Origin: Aplidium turbinatum
Lineage: Eukaryota; Chordata; Ascidiacea; Aplousobranchia; Polyclinidae
DNA: 64,000 nt
Direction of reading: 5' to 3'
NCBI GenBank assembly: GCA_918807975.1
Contig: OU964924.1
Span: 17,405,695 to 17,469,694, forward strand
The notes beneath the pieces are model-generated. The model searched no databases and was not told the origin of the DNA. It worked only from the letters and a program-made list of their open reading frames with translations. A program made the position numbers and the translations under genes. Below, piece after piece: positions 1 to 11,600 of this stretch; position 1 is the first letter of the stretch; every line of letters starts with the position of its first letter.

Positions 1-62
1 CTATAATTCTGCATTATGTAAAATGCATAGCTCAAATCAGCTCAGTTGAGTTTGAATATCAT

Positions 63-455
63 CTATTGTCTAAGAAACTGTGGAAGTGGTGTCAGAACAT
101 TTTCATAATCTTTTTGGTTAAGTTTGTATTTTCGAGCACTGTGTCTGTAGGTTTCTGGTACACCAACACAACAAATTATATGTTGGAATGGCACCCAACA
201 AGACATTTGTCTTTGGTCAGGCAGCCACATCAAAATGTTGTTTACACGCTTCATGAATTTTACGAAAACATCCACCATGTTTATCTGAACGTTCAATAAT
301 ATTTCCAATGAACCAATCATCTTAATAGATACAGGCAATGTATATTCCTGGTTGGAACAGACTTGAGATTTTTGATTGATCTGAAAGCAAGCGTTCTTCA
401 TCCAAATGTTTTGCATCACAGATTTGTTCTGCACTGATGTCAGTGAATATTGCAT
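63..455 (-). pseudogene. C-terminal block of the same transposase-like protein
   Basis: The frame reads VFVKFMKRV, then CWVPFQHIICCVGVPE and a Y-K-L ending near the stop. In family members known to me the order is a VKFMHP block, a CWVP..HI.C block and a short tail, so this is the natural C-terminus of the relic at 1071-1385. It lies just inside the left terminal repeat of the element, as a C-terminus should in a minus-strand transposase. Function not established. Confidence 0.5.
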
Positions 456-555
456 CTTGTGACATTCTTTTTATTCGTACTATATTGATGGAAATTGGAA
501 TAAAGCAATGGTGTGAACGTGTTCCCCTAATAGTTTTTGTCGAGGCATAACTCTT

Positions 556-840
556 CTCAACCATGCATCAATGGGGAATGGCCTCTTCCTCCTCCTGTGA
601 ATGTGGACGTGGTGCTGAGGAACAGACCGCAGACCACATCATCAATGACTGCTCCATCTTCAAGCCACCTAACAGAGTGGAAGGTCTGCATGTCATGGAT
701 GATGAAACCAAAGACTGGCTGCTCTCTAGTAGCCTTCTAGTGTAGTCCGGAAACATTGTGAATCTGAGGTGGTAAAAGAATAGACCCTCGGCCCCAGAGA
801 CTCACACGACGACGACGATACTCTTCTTTATTTTTTTTAA
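556..840 (+). mobile_element. Jockey-like LINE, 3' end only
   Basis: Frame 563-745 encodes the extreme C-terminus of a Jockey-like reverse transcriptase protein: CECG, then EEQTADHIINDC, then DDETKDWL just before the stop. The non-coding tail that follows includes TAGTCCGGAAACATT and a CCCTCGGCCCCAGAGACTCA block ending in repeated ACG, matching the tail of the copy at 33300-33442. The element is severely 5'-truncated and sits inside the transposon at 1-1612, so it inserted later. Confidence 0.7.
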
Positions 841-1070
841 CATTGTCTGCACTAATGAAGAAAAACTGAATGTTTTTGATGTTTGTTGTTGCCCATGCAA
901 ACATCAGTAATGGTTAATCTGAGGTGGTAAAAGAATAGACCCTCGGCCCCAGAGACTCACACGACGACGACGATACTCTTCTTTATTTTTTTTAACATTG
1001 TCTGCACTAATGAAGAAAAACTGAATGTTTTTGATGTTTGTTGTTGCCCATGCAAACATCAGTAATGGTG
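761..1070. repeat. tandem duplication, two 155-bp units
   Basis: Bases 761-915 and 916-1070 are almost identical direct repeats starting AATCTGAGGTGG and ending in CATCAGTAATGGT. The unit spans the LINE tail plus adjoining host-transposon sequence, so the duplication arose after the LINE inserted. Confidence 0.9.
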
Positions 1071-1385
1071 TCAAAATATGGTTTGCATTGAGGCCTGAAG
1101 ACTTGCACGTGCTGTAAGACGCTTAACAGTGCCTCCAATTCCGTCACATGGGCTTTTCCCATGCGAAGTGGCAAAAAAGTGCCATTCAGCAGAAATACCA
1201 ATGTCATGTTTGTGATAGTACAGGTTGGTGAAGTTCCTATAATTTTTATATTGTGAAGCTGCACCATCGCTAAAATAGATTACTTTGTGCAGATTCAGGA
1301 TAAACTGTTTTAGATGAGGTAACAAGAGTGAGTCACAAAGATGGATCATGCATTCCCTTTTATTTTGTGCTGTAGCCTGTAACAT
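1071..1385 (-). pseudogene. central block of a transposase-like protein (ATSHGK motif)
   Basis: The 104-residue frame carries YFSDGAASQYKN near residue 41, then AEWHFFATSHGKSPCDG and IGGTVKRL about 25 residues later. These blocks are the hallmark of a recurrent mobile-element protein seen in many invertebrates; the conserved D and H/GK residues suggest a nuclease core, which is inference. The protein is incomplete: its C-terminal part lies at 63-455 beyond a LINE insertion, and nothing N-terminal is recognisable beyond 1385. Confidence 0.6.
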
Positions 1386-1612
1386 TGGATCTAGTATGAC
1401 AAATCAAAAATCATAAATATCTTAAAAACAAAATCAGGTGAACTGAATAGAAAATTTTGCCAAATTGGAAATCTACCTAAAAAAATACTCCTAAATGGAC
1501 CCATCTACAGGACCCTAAGCATTGTTCACTGCTTGGTGAGAATGGTGTACCAACAACTGCACAATTGGAATACTGATTTGAGCTAAGCATTTTACATAAT
1601 GCAGAATTATAG

Positions 1613-3429
1613 TGCAAACTGAAAACAATTTATTTTTAAAAAACGGATAGATCATTTTCCTACAATTTTATCTCTATATAATGGCTTATTGATTGCAGGT
1701 GGGTACTTTTTCATGGGTGAGAAGAGGTGAAAGCATCATTTTGAACATAAATTAATGGTCAACAATGTCAGCATCCCAATGTTTATGATCACTGAGCATA
1801 GTACCTACTTATTTTCACTGTTTTCATGATAAATCATTGTTGAATTTTCTCTGACCTGCATTAAGGACTTGAGATTATTTGCCAAAAATGACTAAAATGT
1901 TACATTTTCAAAACATAAAATTTATAGTGAAGGAGTTTGATACTCAAAGATTTTATTTCATGAAATGAAAGAATAAATGTATGTGTTTGTCTGGTATAAA
2001 TTTTAGCATGACCATAAAATGCCCACGTGGTCATTTGGGGCTCTAAACATAGGGGTAAAAAAGGGCCATTTCTGCCTGATAGGGTTTTCAGACCCCCATA
2101 AGATCTTAATGGCACCACAACTCCCAAATTTAAGTTGGCAGAAGAAAAGTTTCCAAATATTACAAATAATTAGGTTTTAGAGAAATATTTTGATTGGTTT
2201 GGGTGGTAGAAGCATTTGAAAATTGAAAAAATCTCTTAGACGGGGCAAAAAAACAGGATTTTGATGACCCACCTAACACTTATGCATCAAGAGATGTTGT
2301 TTGTTACTATTGAATTGTGTAGTATAGTTTATGATGAACTAGCACAGCAATTTTTAGTCTTCTACCACAATTACAATAAAAGTTATGGGGCTCTGAAAAT
2401 GGCTGAAATTGCTATTCGCTACCCCCCCAAGTCAAAAACGAGGGTAGCGCCCGAAATTCAAAAGGCCGCCATGTGAAAACCGTTTGAGATATTGATCTAA
2501 AACTTAGGATTCTTTCGTTTGGTAGCCTAAGGTATGGTATGACAACTTTTCAGCAAAATCTGAGAGGTGCCATATACATGGGTGGCTGAGTTGATATGGA
2601 ATGACCCACCAGTAACAGTCTGTGTTTTTCCAGCTTCAGTGCTTATCATATTTGTTCATATTTAATATATTTGTTTTTTGTTTTGGTTCAAATTTTTTTG
2701 TTTTAAATGTTTCTTTTGAGTTGAAGGTTACATTGAGTCATTGCTGAGCACAATTTCACAAACAACACATCGTAGTTTCGCTACACCAGCATGATGTAAA
2801 TAATGAAAATTGAATGAATTTTTTTTTTGTCATTGACACTTTGGTACTTTCAATATTACTTCTGCCAGAATCAGAGTTCTTGGGTCTAAAAGGGATTGTT
2901 TTTTATTTATGTGCATTTCCATACGACCAAGCTTTATCGTTTGAAAAATTAAGTTATAAACAAGGGATTGTGAATCTTTTTTATTGCATGGATCACAAAA
3001 GAGACCTTCAGGCTTAAAAAAACAAAGCCAATAGACATGCAGTCACTGTAAAATAATTTGCTAATGATCAAGAACACAATGGTTCCATTACATTATACCG
3101 AGAAAGAAAAACAACCTGAACTTGGTAAAAAACACATTCGGCTCAAAACTAAACCATACTCATTAAATTTTATTCAAAGTAATCGCGTACCTGCACTGCC
3201 TGCAGTCAAGGGCACATTTTGATTAGCACTGTTGCAGTGTAACTATGCATGAAACATTTTTGGTTTTATGCGTAACCCCAACTATCTAACAAAATATGAT
3301 GAATGATTAATTGATTATTATGTAACACAGAGGTCACCAAAGGTTTTTAAGAATGGACCAGGTGACTAGGAAAAAAGGTTCTCACTGGTCGGTTAACCAT
3401 TTTGTTCAACAATCTGCAACTTGTGGTCT
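1613..3429. other. unassigned AT-rich stretch left of the recognised GNL1 exons
   Basis: I see no convincing gene here. The short open frames (for example at 1900-2127, 2261-2476 and 2814-3017) show no family motif and have transposon-like base runs. I looked for the preceding GNL1 exon, expected to end in a phase-1 codon after a sequence like Y-x-P-G-S, and did not find it. The stretch may be GNL1 intron or upstream sequence. Confidence 0.4.
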
Positions 3430-5150
3430 AGGTTTTTATTTTGCTGAGACTTTTCGGTCATTTGTCCAAAATGACTTGAAAAAATTCGGTCATTTTTATT
3501 TATTTCGGTCATTTTTGGTCATATATTTTCTTTTTTTCACATTTTTTGGTCATTTTCACATTTTGTGGTCACATTTTTTCGGACATTTTGACCGAATTGA
3601 CTATATTTTTTTCGGACATTTTGCTAAAAAATCGGTCAATGACCGATAAATGACAGAAAAAAAAACCCAGCTTGTGGTGGTGATTCAACATTGTTCGTTT
3701 GATTTAAATTCAGCCGTACACAACAGTTGACACAATCGGTCGTTGCAAGCAACTTGATTGTTTAGAAAAAATTCATTATTCGGCTATATCACAAACTCCC
3801 AAAGTCACACATACTTAAACTTTCATAAATAGGTATTTTTAAAGAGTTTTAATAGAAAATAGAGATGAAAAACGTGACAGTGAGTACTTAAACACTTTAC
3901 ACAGTGTTAACCTTTGATAGAATTTTTATTCAGTGAATGTATCATATTTTTGCTCACTTCTGCACATGGAGGAACAAACCTTGCTGGCCAAATCTGGTCT
4001 GCGAGTTGTTGGTTGGTGACTCCTGGTGTCACAGAACACGTTACGCCATACTTCAAGCAGGTAAAAGTTCTAAAAATAAAAGACATTTACAAACTAGAAA
4101 TTGCTCAATCAATGTTTAAATATAACCATAATTTTTTACTCTGTACTTTTTGGAATTACTTCAAAAAAACATCAAACGCTCATAATCGCTTAACTAGATG
4201 TTCAATCAAAAATGATAATTACTTTGTTTCTCTGTATGCTACTACAAGACTTCAACGAAGCATCAAGTATAGTGGAGTAAAAATATGGAATTCAATCCCA
4301 CTAGACATTAAAAAAATATCTTTTGACTCATTTAAAAAACTTTACAAAAACTATCTAATTGCAGAATATTAAAGTTGAATGCAGTGTAATTTACTAATGT
4401 GGACCGATACTCTTTAAGCTTTTAATCGTTGACTATCAACACCTAATATTGGAACTTGAAATTTTGACATAGCATGGATGCAAGTTTGTTTCTGTCTTGA
4501 CTCTTTGCTGTAAGTGTAGATATTTTAGTGTAATGTTTATTAAATGTTTATTATCGAGTTGGCTGAGGGTGGCTGCTTGACTCGAAGACCGTCATGGTCA
4601 CTTCGCAGCTTCCCGTTGTGATTTACTTACTTCAAAGATGCAGTGTACATTTGTTATTTTTCTTTGTTTCAATTGTGTTCGTTAAGCGTCCTGCATCATT
4701 TAATGATTTTCCTGTTATAATATTGCACAACAAAATATACCAATCAATCACTAAATGATCATAAACCAAAAAGTAATCATGAAGGCTTGTCTGCATTAAA
4801 AATTGTTGTGTTGTCTTGTTGGTCAGGCTAAAATACATTTATACTGCACTGGGCTACAAGTTTTGAAATTCATGCCACTTCAACTACAAAAATTCAAAAA
4901 AGTTTGGGAAATCTATCCTGAGGTACTAAGTGATATAACTTAAGTAGGTGATGACTGTTTTTTTTTTCGGTCATTTATCGGTTATTGACCGATTTTTTAG
5001 CAAAATATCCGAAAAAAAATATAGTCAATTCTGTCGTAATGTCCGAAAAAATATATAGCCAATTTGCTGAAAATGTCAATTTGGTCAAAAAGGAAATACT
5101 TTCATCGGAAAAAATGTCTCAAAAAACAAAAAGTCTCAGAAAAAAGAACC
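3430..5150. repeat. inverted pair of GGTCATTT-rich repeats around a LINE tail
   Basis: The block at about 3430-3657 contains many copies of CGGTCATTTT and ends in AAAATCGGTCAATGACCGA. Its inverse lies at about 4966-5150, beginning GGTCATTTATCGGT. The best-matching parts are about 3590-3655 and 4969-5036. The pair could be the ends of a foldback element or two oppositely oriented insertions; no target duplication was found. Between them lies the LINE tail at 4060-4640. Confidence 0.55.
4060..4640 (+). mobile_element. CR1/L2-like LINE, 3' end
   Basis: From about 4063 a frame encodes VLKIKDIYKLEIAQSMFKY, then GVKIWNSIPLDIKK and a FKKLYKNYLI ending, the typical C-terminus of a CR1/L2-type reverse transcriptase protein. 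It aligns block for block with the end of the protein at 57632-59110 (LKLKDIHNIEIKKHMYK, LWSEVPSRLKNLS). A non-coding tail of about 260 bases ends in GATTTACTTACTT, a short iterated 3' terminus as in this clade. The copy is 5'-truncated. Confidence 0.7.
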
Positions 5151-5528
5151 CAAAGTGATTAGCCCATGCAAGGGCTGCAGATATTATTCTGGTGAGCCAC
5201 TCTTTGGGCGCTCCTGCTCCAAATGGTAACACAAACATGGTTTCTTTGCAAAGTGTTAAGAGCAGTGATGGATACAGTGCCATATAGAAAATACCAATAT
5301 TGTTACAAAAAACATTAGGTTACCAACTTTTTTTTCTTAAATTTTACACTAGGCTATAAACAAGCAAAATGGCTGTTCTCCATCCATTTGTTAAACTTGC
5401 AATGTTTGATAATGGACACGAAATCTGGAAAAGCTGTTTCCTCACATCCTATTGTGTTGAATAGACCTATACCGGTAATAACACAATATGCCTTCTGACC
5501 AATTGAAATACTTGTGTGTATCTTGCAG

Positions 5529-5680
5529 TCCTTGACATGCCAAAACGGCCAACTTGGAAATATTCAATGTCTAAACAACAAGTTGAAGATAAGGAAGAAA
5601 AATATTTTCAAGATTACTTAGCTAACATTCACAAAGTGTTTGCTGGGAAACAATTGAGTTACTTTGAGCATAATTTAGAG
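5529..5680 (+). CDS. GNL1: GNL1 exon a (LDMPKRPTWKY ... FEHNLE)
   Basis: Acceptor TCTTGCAG ends at 5528 and donor GTACTT starts at 5681. The exon begins two bases into a codon and ends in phase 0. It encodes LDMPKRPTWKYSMSK, then FQDYLANIH and LSYFEHNLE, matching human LDFPRRPPWSYEMSK and LSYFEHNLE. The preceding exon is not in the window. Confidence 0.93.
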
Positions 5681-8600
5681 GTACTTGTTTAAGTTTTATG
5701 TACCACTAGTTGGCAACCTGTGTTAAAACCCTCCACACTATCTACATATACTGATTGTTTAAAGATAATAACTTTGTTAATTGTCTTTTATTTGCACTGC
5801 TATGGGAAATTTCAACCTCAACTCCCAATTCCAATGGTTTTCCTCTCTTATGACGGATGATATTTTTTACAGGATTATCAGCTACACAGCAGAGTTGGAT
5901 CGTTTACAATTGTAATTAATTACACATTTTCATGTAATCATAATTGAAACTTTTTGTTTAGATATAAGTACTGTTACATTTGAGAAGTCGCATGCTTGAT
6001 ATCAGTGCTTTTGTTGAGCCGCTAATTGTGGTTCAAAAGGGTCATCTACTTCTACATTGCAACCTAATCTTTGTCAAATACAATTCTACAAGTTTGTCAT
6101 TGGTAAACTAAAGCTGTGAAAATTCATCAATAAACGTAAATATTAAAACATTTTAATTTCTTAATAGAAATTGTAATTTGATAATTTTGATGGTGTAAAA
6201 AAGGTAAAGGTGGTCCCATACTGAATTCAAGTGTCGGGTATGAGAAGATACGGTTCTCATTGTACTAAGCCTTCGGCACTAGGGTCTGCTACTATTCGGC
6301 GAGTCCGATTCGGCGAGTCCGATTCGGCGAGTTCCCTATTCGGCAAGTTTTTGAAATTTTAATTTTGAAAGGGAATTATCGGGCACCGTAGCCTAATTAT
6401 AATTGCCGTTTTTACATCGTTAAACGTTGAAATCGTGCAGAAAGAAATAAAAGTAAAATGTTTGAACTATTAAATTAAAATTCGTTACGTCAGTTCAGTT
6501 GAGTTGTTTTTATTTCTGACCATCATATGAAAAACAATACACGTCAACATAGCAAAAGTAGAAGCGACAAAACGCGAACGTTAAAATGTGCTTGAATTCG
6601 TCATGTCAGTTCAGTTGCTTTTATTTTTGATTATGGTATCAAAAACAATACACGTCAACATAGCAAAGGTGTAGAAAAGGGTAGAAGTGACAAAACGCGA
6701 ACGTTAAAACGTGCTTGTGACCGAAGTAAGTTATTGAGTTGAAAGAAATTTGGCACGGTGAGTTGTTTTTATTTCTGACCATCATATGAAAAACAATACA
6801 CGTCAACATAGCAAAAGTAGAAGCGACAAAACGCGAACGTTAAAATGTGCTTGAATTCGTCATGTCAGTTCAGTTGTTTTTATTTTTAATCATGTAGAAA
6901 AAGGTAGAAGTGACAAAACGCGAACGTTAAAACGTGCTTGTGACCGAAGTAAGTTATTGAGTTGAAAGAAATTTGGCACGGTCGCAACACCTTCAGAAAA
7001 ATTTAAGAAATGAACGGAAAATAAATTAAAGAAAATGTTACAAAAAAAAAATCATGTTTAATGTCTATAAGTTAGTACTTTTGAATAGTTAAAATGATTA
7101 GTTTGGATTAACAAATGTGTGGCCTACACTACAGCTTGGATTGAAAGGAAAATATCGAGTACCGTAGCCTAGTTATCCCGACCAGCAGAAACTGCCGTTT
7201 TTACATCGTTTTATTGTCGCTAAACGTTGAAATTGTGTAGAAAAGAGAACTTTGCTGACTAAGATACGTTGAAACTGGGAAACATTCACACAAGCCCTTC
7301 GATTTGTTTCAAGAACCCATTTAGCCTAATAACAGTTCATTTGTACATTGATTCAACGTCTGAATACATTATCTTAAAAATGCAACGTATCGAAGGGCTT
7401 CTGTAAATGTTTCTCAGTTTCAACGTATCCTAGTCATCAAAGTTCTCTTTTCTACACGATTTCAGCGTTTAGCGACGTTAAAACGATAGGCCACACATTT
7501 GGTTAGCCTTTTCATTCTGTTACTACAATGTAAAAATAAACTGTTAGGCTAACTGGGTTCTTGGAACAAATTTTTGCTGGTAGCGATAACTAGGCTACGG
7601 TACCCGATATTTTCCTTTCAATCCAAGCTGTAGTGTAGGCCACACATTTGTTGATCTAAACTAATCATTTTAAATATTCAAAAGTACTAACTTATAGATA
7701 TTGACATGATTTTTTTTGTAACATTTTCTTTTTTCTGTTTTCCCTTCATATCTTAAATTTTTCTGAAGGTGTTGCGACCGTGCCAAATTTCTTTCAACTC
7801 AATAACTTCGTTCGGTCACAAGCACGTTTTAACGTTTGCGTTTTGTCGCTTTTACCTTAAAAACAACTGAACGGACATGACGAATTCAAGCACGTTTTAG
7901 CGTTCACGTTTTGTCGCTTCTACGTTTGCTATGTTGACGTGTATTGTTTTTGATATGATGGTCAGAAATAAAAACAACTGAACTGACATGACGAATTTTA
8001 ATTTTATAGTTCAAACATTTTATTTTTATTCCTTTCTGCACGTTCAGCGACGTTAAAACGATGTGAAAACTGATAGGCTACGGTACCTCATAATTCCCTT
8101 TCAAAAATAAAATTTCAAAAACTCACCGAATAAGGCACTTGCCGAAAAAGGCTCTCGCCGAATAGGGAACTCGCCAAATCGGACTCGCCGAAACGGGCCA
8201 TTCCGTCAACACTAAGGAGAGTAGGGTTGCCAGTTCCTTTCTCTCGGCCACCTTTCCTGCAGCAATTATGCCAATTTATTTATGCCTATTTATTACACCG
8301 TGGGTAGAGGTGAGCGGTGTTTTCAACAACCAGCTGAAACCCGGAGTTGAACCAGGTTTGCATAATTGGAAAGCCAACACCTTATCCATTGCGCCATCCG
8401 ATCACGTTGATAGTGTAACTGTCATTTAATTGAACTGAATAGTATGTAATTAATCCAACTCTGCTATGCAGTGTATGTGGGGCGGTGCAGGAGGTAAGCA
8501 TCCTAATCTTACGATCCTGATTCGGATTAGACTAGTGCTTCCCTGTTTCAGTTCGTGAATCACTTTTATTGTCACTTTTTTTTAATGTGGCCGACAACTT

Positions 8601-11600
8601 TTATGCAAAACTTGAGCTTGCATATTGGATATGATCATATATCAAGGTCAAGGCTTGACAGGAGACAGGCTCACAATCACATGCAACAAAGCAATAAGTT
8701 ACCGTAAAACCTCTATTTGAGCGCCACCTCTATTTGAACGACACCTCTAATTGAACGCCACTTTCAAAGAAGGGTTGAAAAATAGAGCGCCTCCCTCTAA
8801 TTGAACGCCACCTCCAATAGAACACCACTTTGCCGTGTTGCCAATCCTGGGGCCTGACAGGTTGCTTCACTTTTAAACTAAAAACAAACGAATTTTAAAC
8901 TAAAAATTACCTGTATATACCGGTAAATGTGTTTGGTGTTTTTTCTTTTCATTAATAAACTTTATTTCAAAATTCTGACCAGCTAGTCGAAAAGGAGAAC
9001 GCCAACCTCTAATTGAACGTCACCTCTAATAGAACGCCACTTTTAAACAAGAGTTGAAAAATAGAGCGCCATGGCGGTGAAATAGAGGTTTTACGGTAAG
9101 TATTTTCTGGCTGCTTTTAGTCTTTAATTTAGTTACAGCTACAGCAGAGAAACCGGACTTTTAAAGGCATGTTTGTGGTGAATGCAAGAGAAATTTAGTG
9201 GCACCCTCTAATAGTAAATGGTATTTCTTGCTTGCATTTCAAAATGAAGTAAGATTTGCTTTTTAATATTTAAACTTTATAGTGCTGTCTTGAGAAAGGT
9301 CAATGAGTTTATTAGTTTTACGGGCAAAAGTTTAACTCTGGTTTCAGCTTTAGCCAGTATTTAAAATGCAACTGATTGGACATAAGGTTAACTACAGTAT
9401 TACCCAAAATAGCATCTTTGCTACTGAGTGTCTATTCGAATTTAAAGAATTTCAAATCTGCCTAGCAGCCTAATGATATACAGGGTCTTGCAGCTAAATT
9501 TGGACTTTTGCTTTTATTTCATAGTTTTCCGATTTCAAGGATGAAAAAGGTAAAACTATCATTTTAACTTTATTAATGTAATCCTTACAGTCTATTTAAC
9601 ACAATTATTCAATATAATGGCTGTTTGGTTAGATGATTTGGTATCTTTTCTAGCAAAATCGTGAACAACTGGAATGCTCTAGCAAAATCGAGATTCTGGA
9701 ATGCTCTTGATTGATTGATTGAATCTTAATCCTCGGACGTCACTGGGAAAGCTTCTTGCAGAGCTTAATCCTGGCAGTTTCACATACTTGTAGAGGCTTT
9801 TGAATCACTGACGCAGGCCCGGTCACCGAGATTGGCAGAGTGAAGTTTTCGATTGTTGAAGTGTTGTTGCCGGGGAACTATTTCATGCATTAGATGCCAC
9901 TGAATGGAGAGCAGCCCTTAACGTGCGTTGCTCATGCGCACACCCCGAGAGTCGAACCTGTGCCGCTTGATCTTGAAGCTTCTTCGTTCCAGAAGTCACG
10001 CGCTAACCAACTCGAGCTATCTTCAAATGACTGCTTAGGATAGTTGAGGTTAGGGTGTGGAATTCAGTTAGACCAGTGTTTCCCAAACTTTTTTTTAATA
10101 GCGCCCCCTTGGACAACAAACAGAGTGTCAAAAGCCCCCTTCAACAAAAAAAGTAAAACCTAAGTTATTTTCCATTTATTACAACTTAAAGTCCAACTCT
10201 AATGAGACAGATGAGGTTGGTGCAATGTCATCAGCTTCATGATATCGAGTTCCAGTTTGGATAGGAACAATCTTAAGTCTCTCCGACTAACTATGTCAAG
10301 ACGGTTTCTTTTGTTATCCAGAAGCGTTGTTATGGCACTGAAAGCACGCTCCACCAAGTATGAGCTGAGAACGGTTATGATAAAAACTTTGACCCAATTC
10401 CACACGTGAGGGAGGGTATTTCTCTTTGATTTGATTCTGTAGCCAGAACGATTGATATAAGATATTGAACTTCGGTTTGTGTGCAAAATCGTTTTGCAAT
10501 GTTATCAGTTCCTTCTCAAGAATTCATTGTTCGGAAATATCACAGAATGGGGTTTCTAACTGGAATACATCCTGGAATCGAACTCCCGCGTCTTTGTGTA
10601 TTGTGTACTTCTTGAAATGATTGCTGTACGTCTCTACATCAACATCAAATTCCCGCGTCTTTGTGTATTGTGTACTTCTTGAAATGATTGCTGTACGTCT
10701 CTACATCAACATCAAATATGCCTCTGTCACTGGTATCAAGTTGATGCAAGCTTAAAAATTGGAAAAATTCTCGTCTAGCTAAATTTTGCTGATACAACAC
10801 GAGCTTATTACTGAACCCAGACAGTGGTGATTTCACCTTATTTAGATTTACTTCGTTACCCTGAAGGGATAAATTCAATTTATTAAATTTGGAAAATATG
10901 TCTGACAAGTAGGTGATATCATTTCTCACAACCAGGAAGTCATTCGCAAGGCCAGGGTCACAACTCTTTAGAAATTTTACGACAGTTTCAAACAGCAAAT
11001 AAAATAGTGCAAGGCAATTTCCCTTGGAAAGCCATCGTACTTCGGTGTGGAGTAGTAAGCACTCAAAAGATCGGATTTAAGTAAACGCAGTGCTTTAAAG
11101 TAAGTCATGCGTTGCAACCTGAACAAACTTGCAAGGCACTGCGAAGCGACGTTGCCATCATAATTGCCACAATATCATGCCACAGAGCTCTTATAGTCAC
11201 CATCTTCGTTTGTATTTCTTTGAAGTGAAACTTGACAAAAAATGCATTGCAATCCTCTTCTTGAAACTGCCCCGATTTACTCTCAGTGCCCCCTAACCGC
11301 CCACTTTATAGTCAGCGCCCCCTCCATGGTCGCTGGCGCCCACTTTGGGAACCATTGAGTTAGACTGTCCTTCAATCATGCTGAATAGCCAATAGTTGCA
11401 AACATTCAGATCTGGGGAGCTACTAGGCCAAATGTCTTTTGGGACAAACATGAGAAGATTCCTTCAGATAATTCTGGACTTTTTTGGTTCCATGCCCTTT
11501 CACGGAGTCTTGAACAAGTAAGACTTTGGTAGCATGGTAATCTCTACCAATCTAGAGCAGAAAAATATCATTCAGAATCTTCAGATACACCGTTGTGTTG

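Larger units (their letters stand above)
1..1612 (-). mobile_element. TIR DNA transposon with an 'ATSHGK' family transposase-like relic
   Basis: The first 40 bases of the window (starting CTATAATTCTGCATTATG) return as an inverted repeat at 1573-1612 with one mismatch by eye, which defines the two ends of a DNA transposon. The left target duplication is outside the window, so the insertion site cannot be tested. Minus-strand relics inside are two parts of one protein, a central SDGAASQYKN/ATSHGK block (1071-1385) and a C-terminal block (63-455). They are separated by an inserted LINE tail. I recognise this protein as a widespread uncharacterised mobile family in invertebrate genomes but cannot name its superfamily. 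Confidence 0.72.

Noticed and set aside
6400-8100. CRISPR-like array from repeated blocks
   Set aside because: Repeats are long, unevenly spaced and arranged as inverted arms of a foldback element; the genome is an animal's.
8332-8405. functional tRNA-Arg gene
   Set aside because: A and B boxes are good but the acceptor stem does not pair and the anticodon arm is degenerate.
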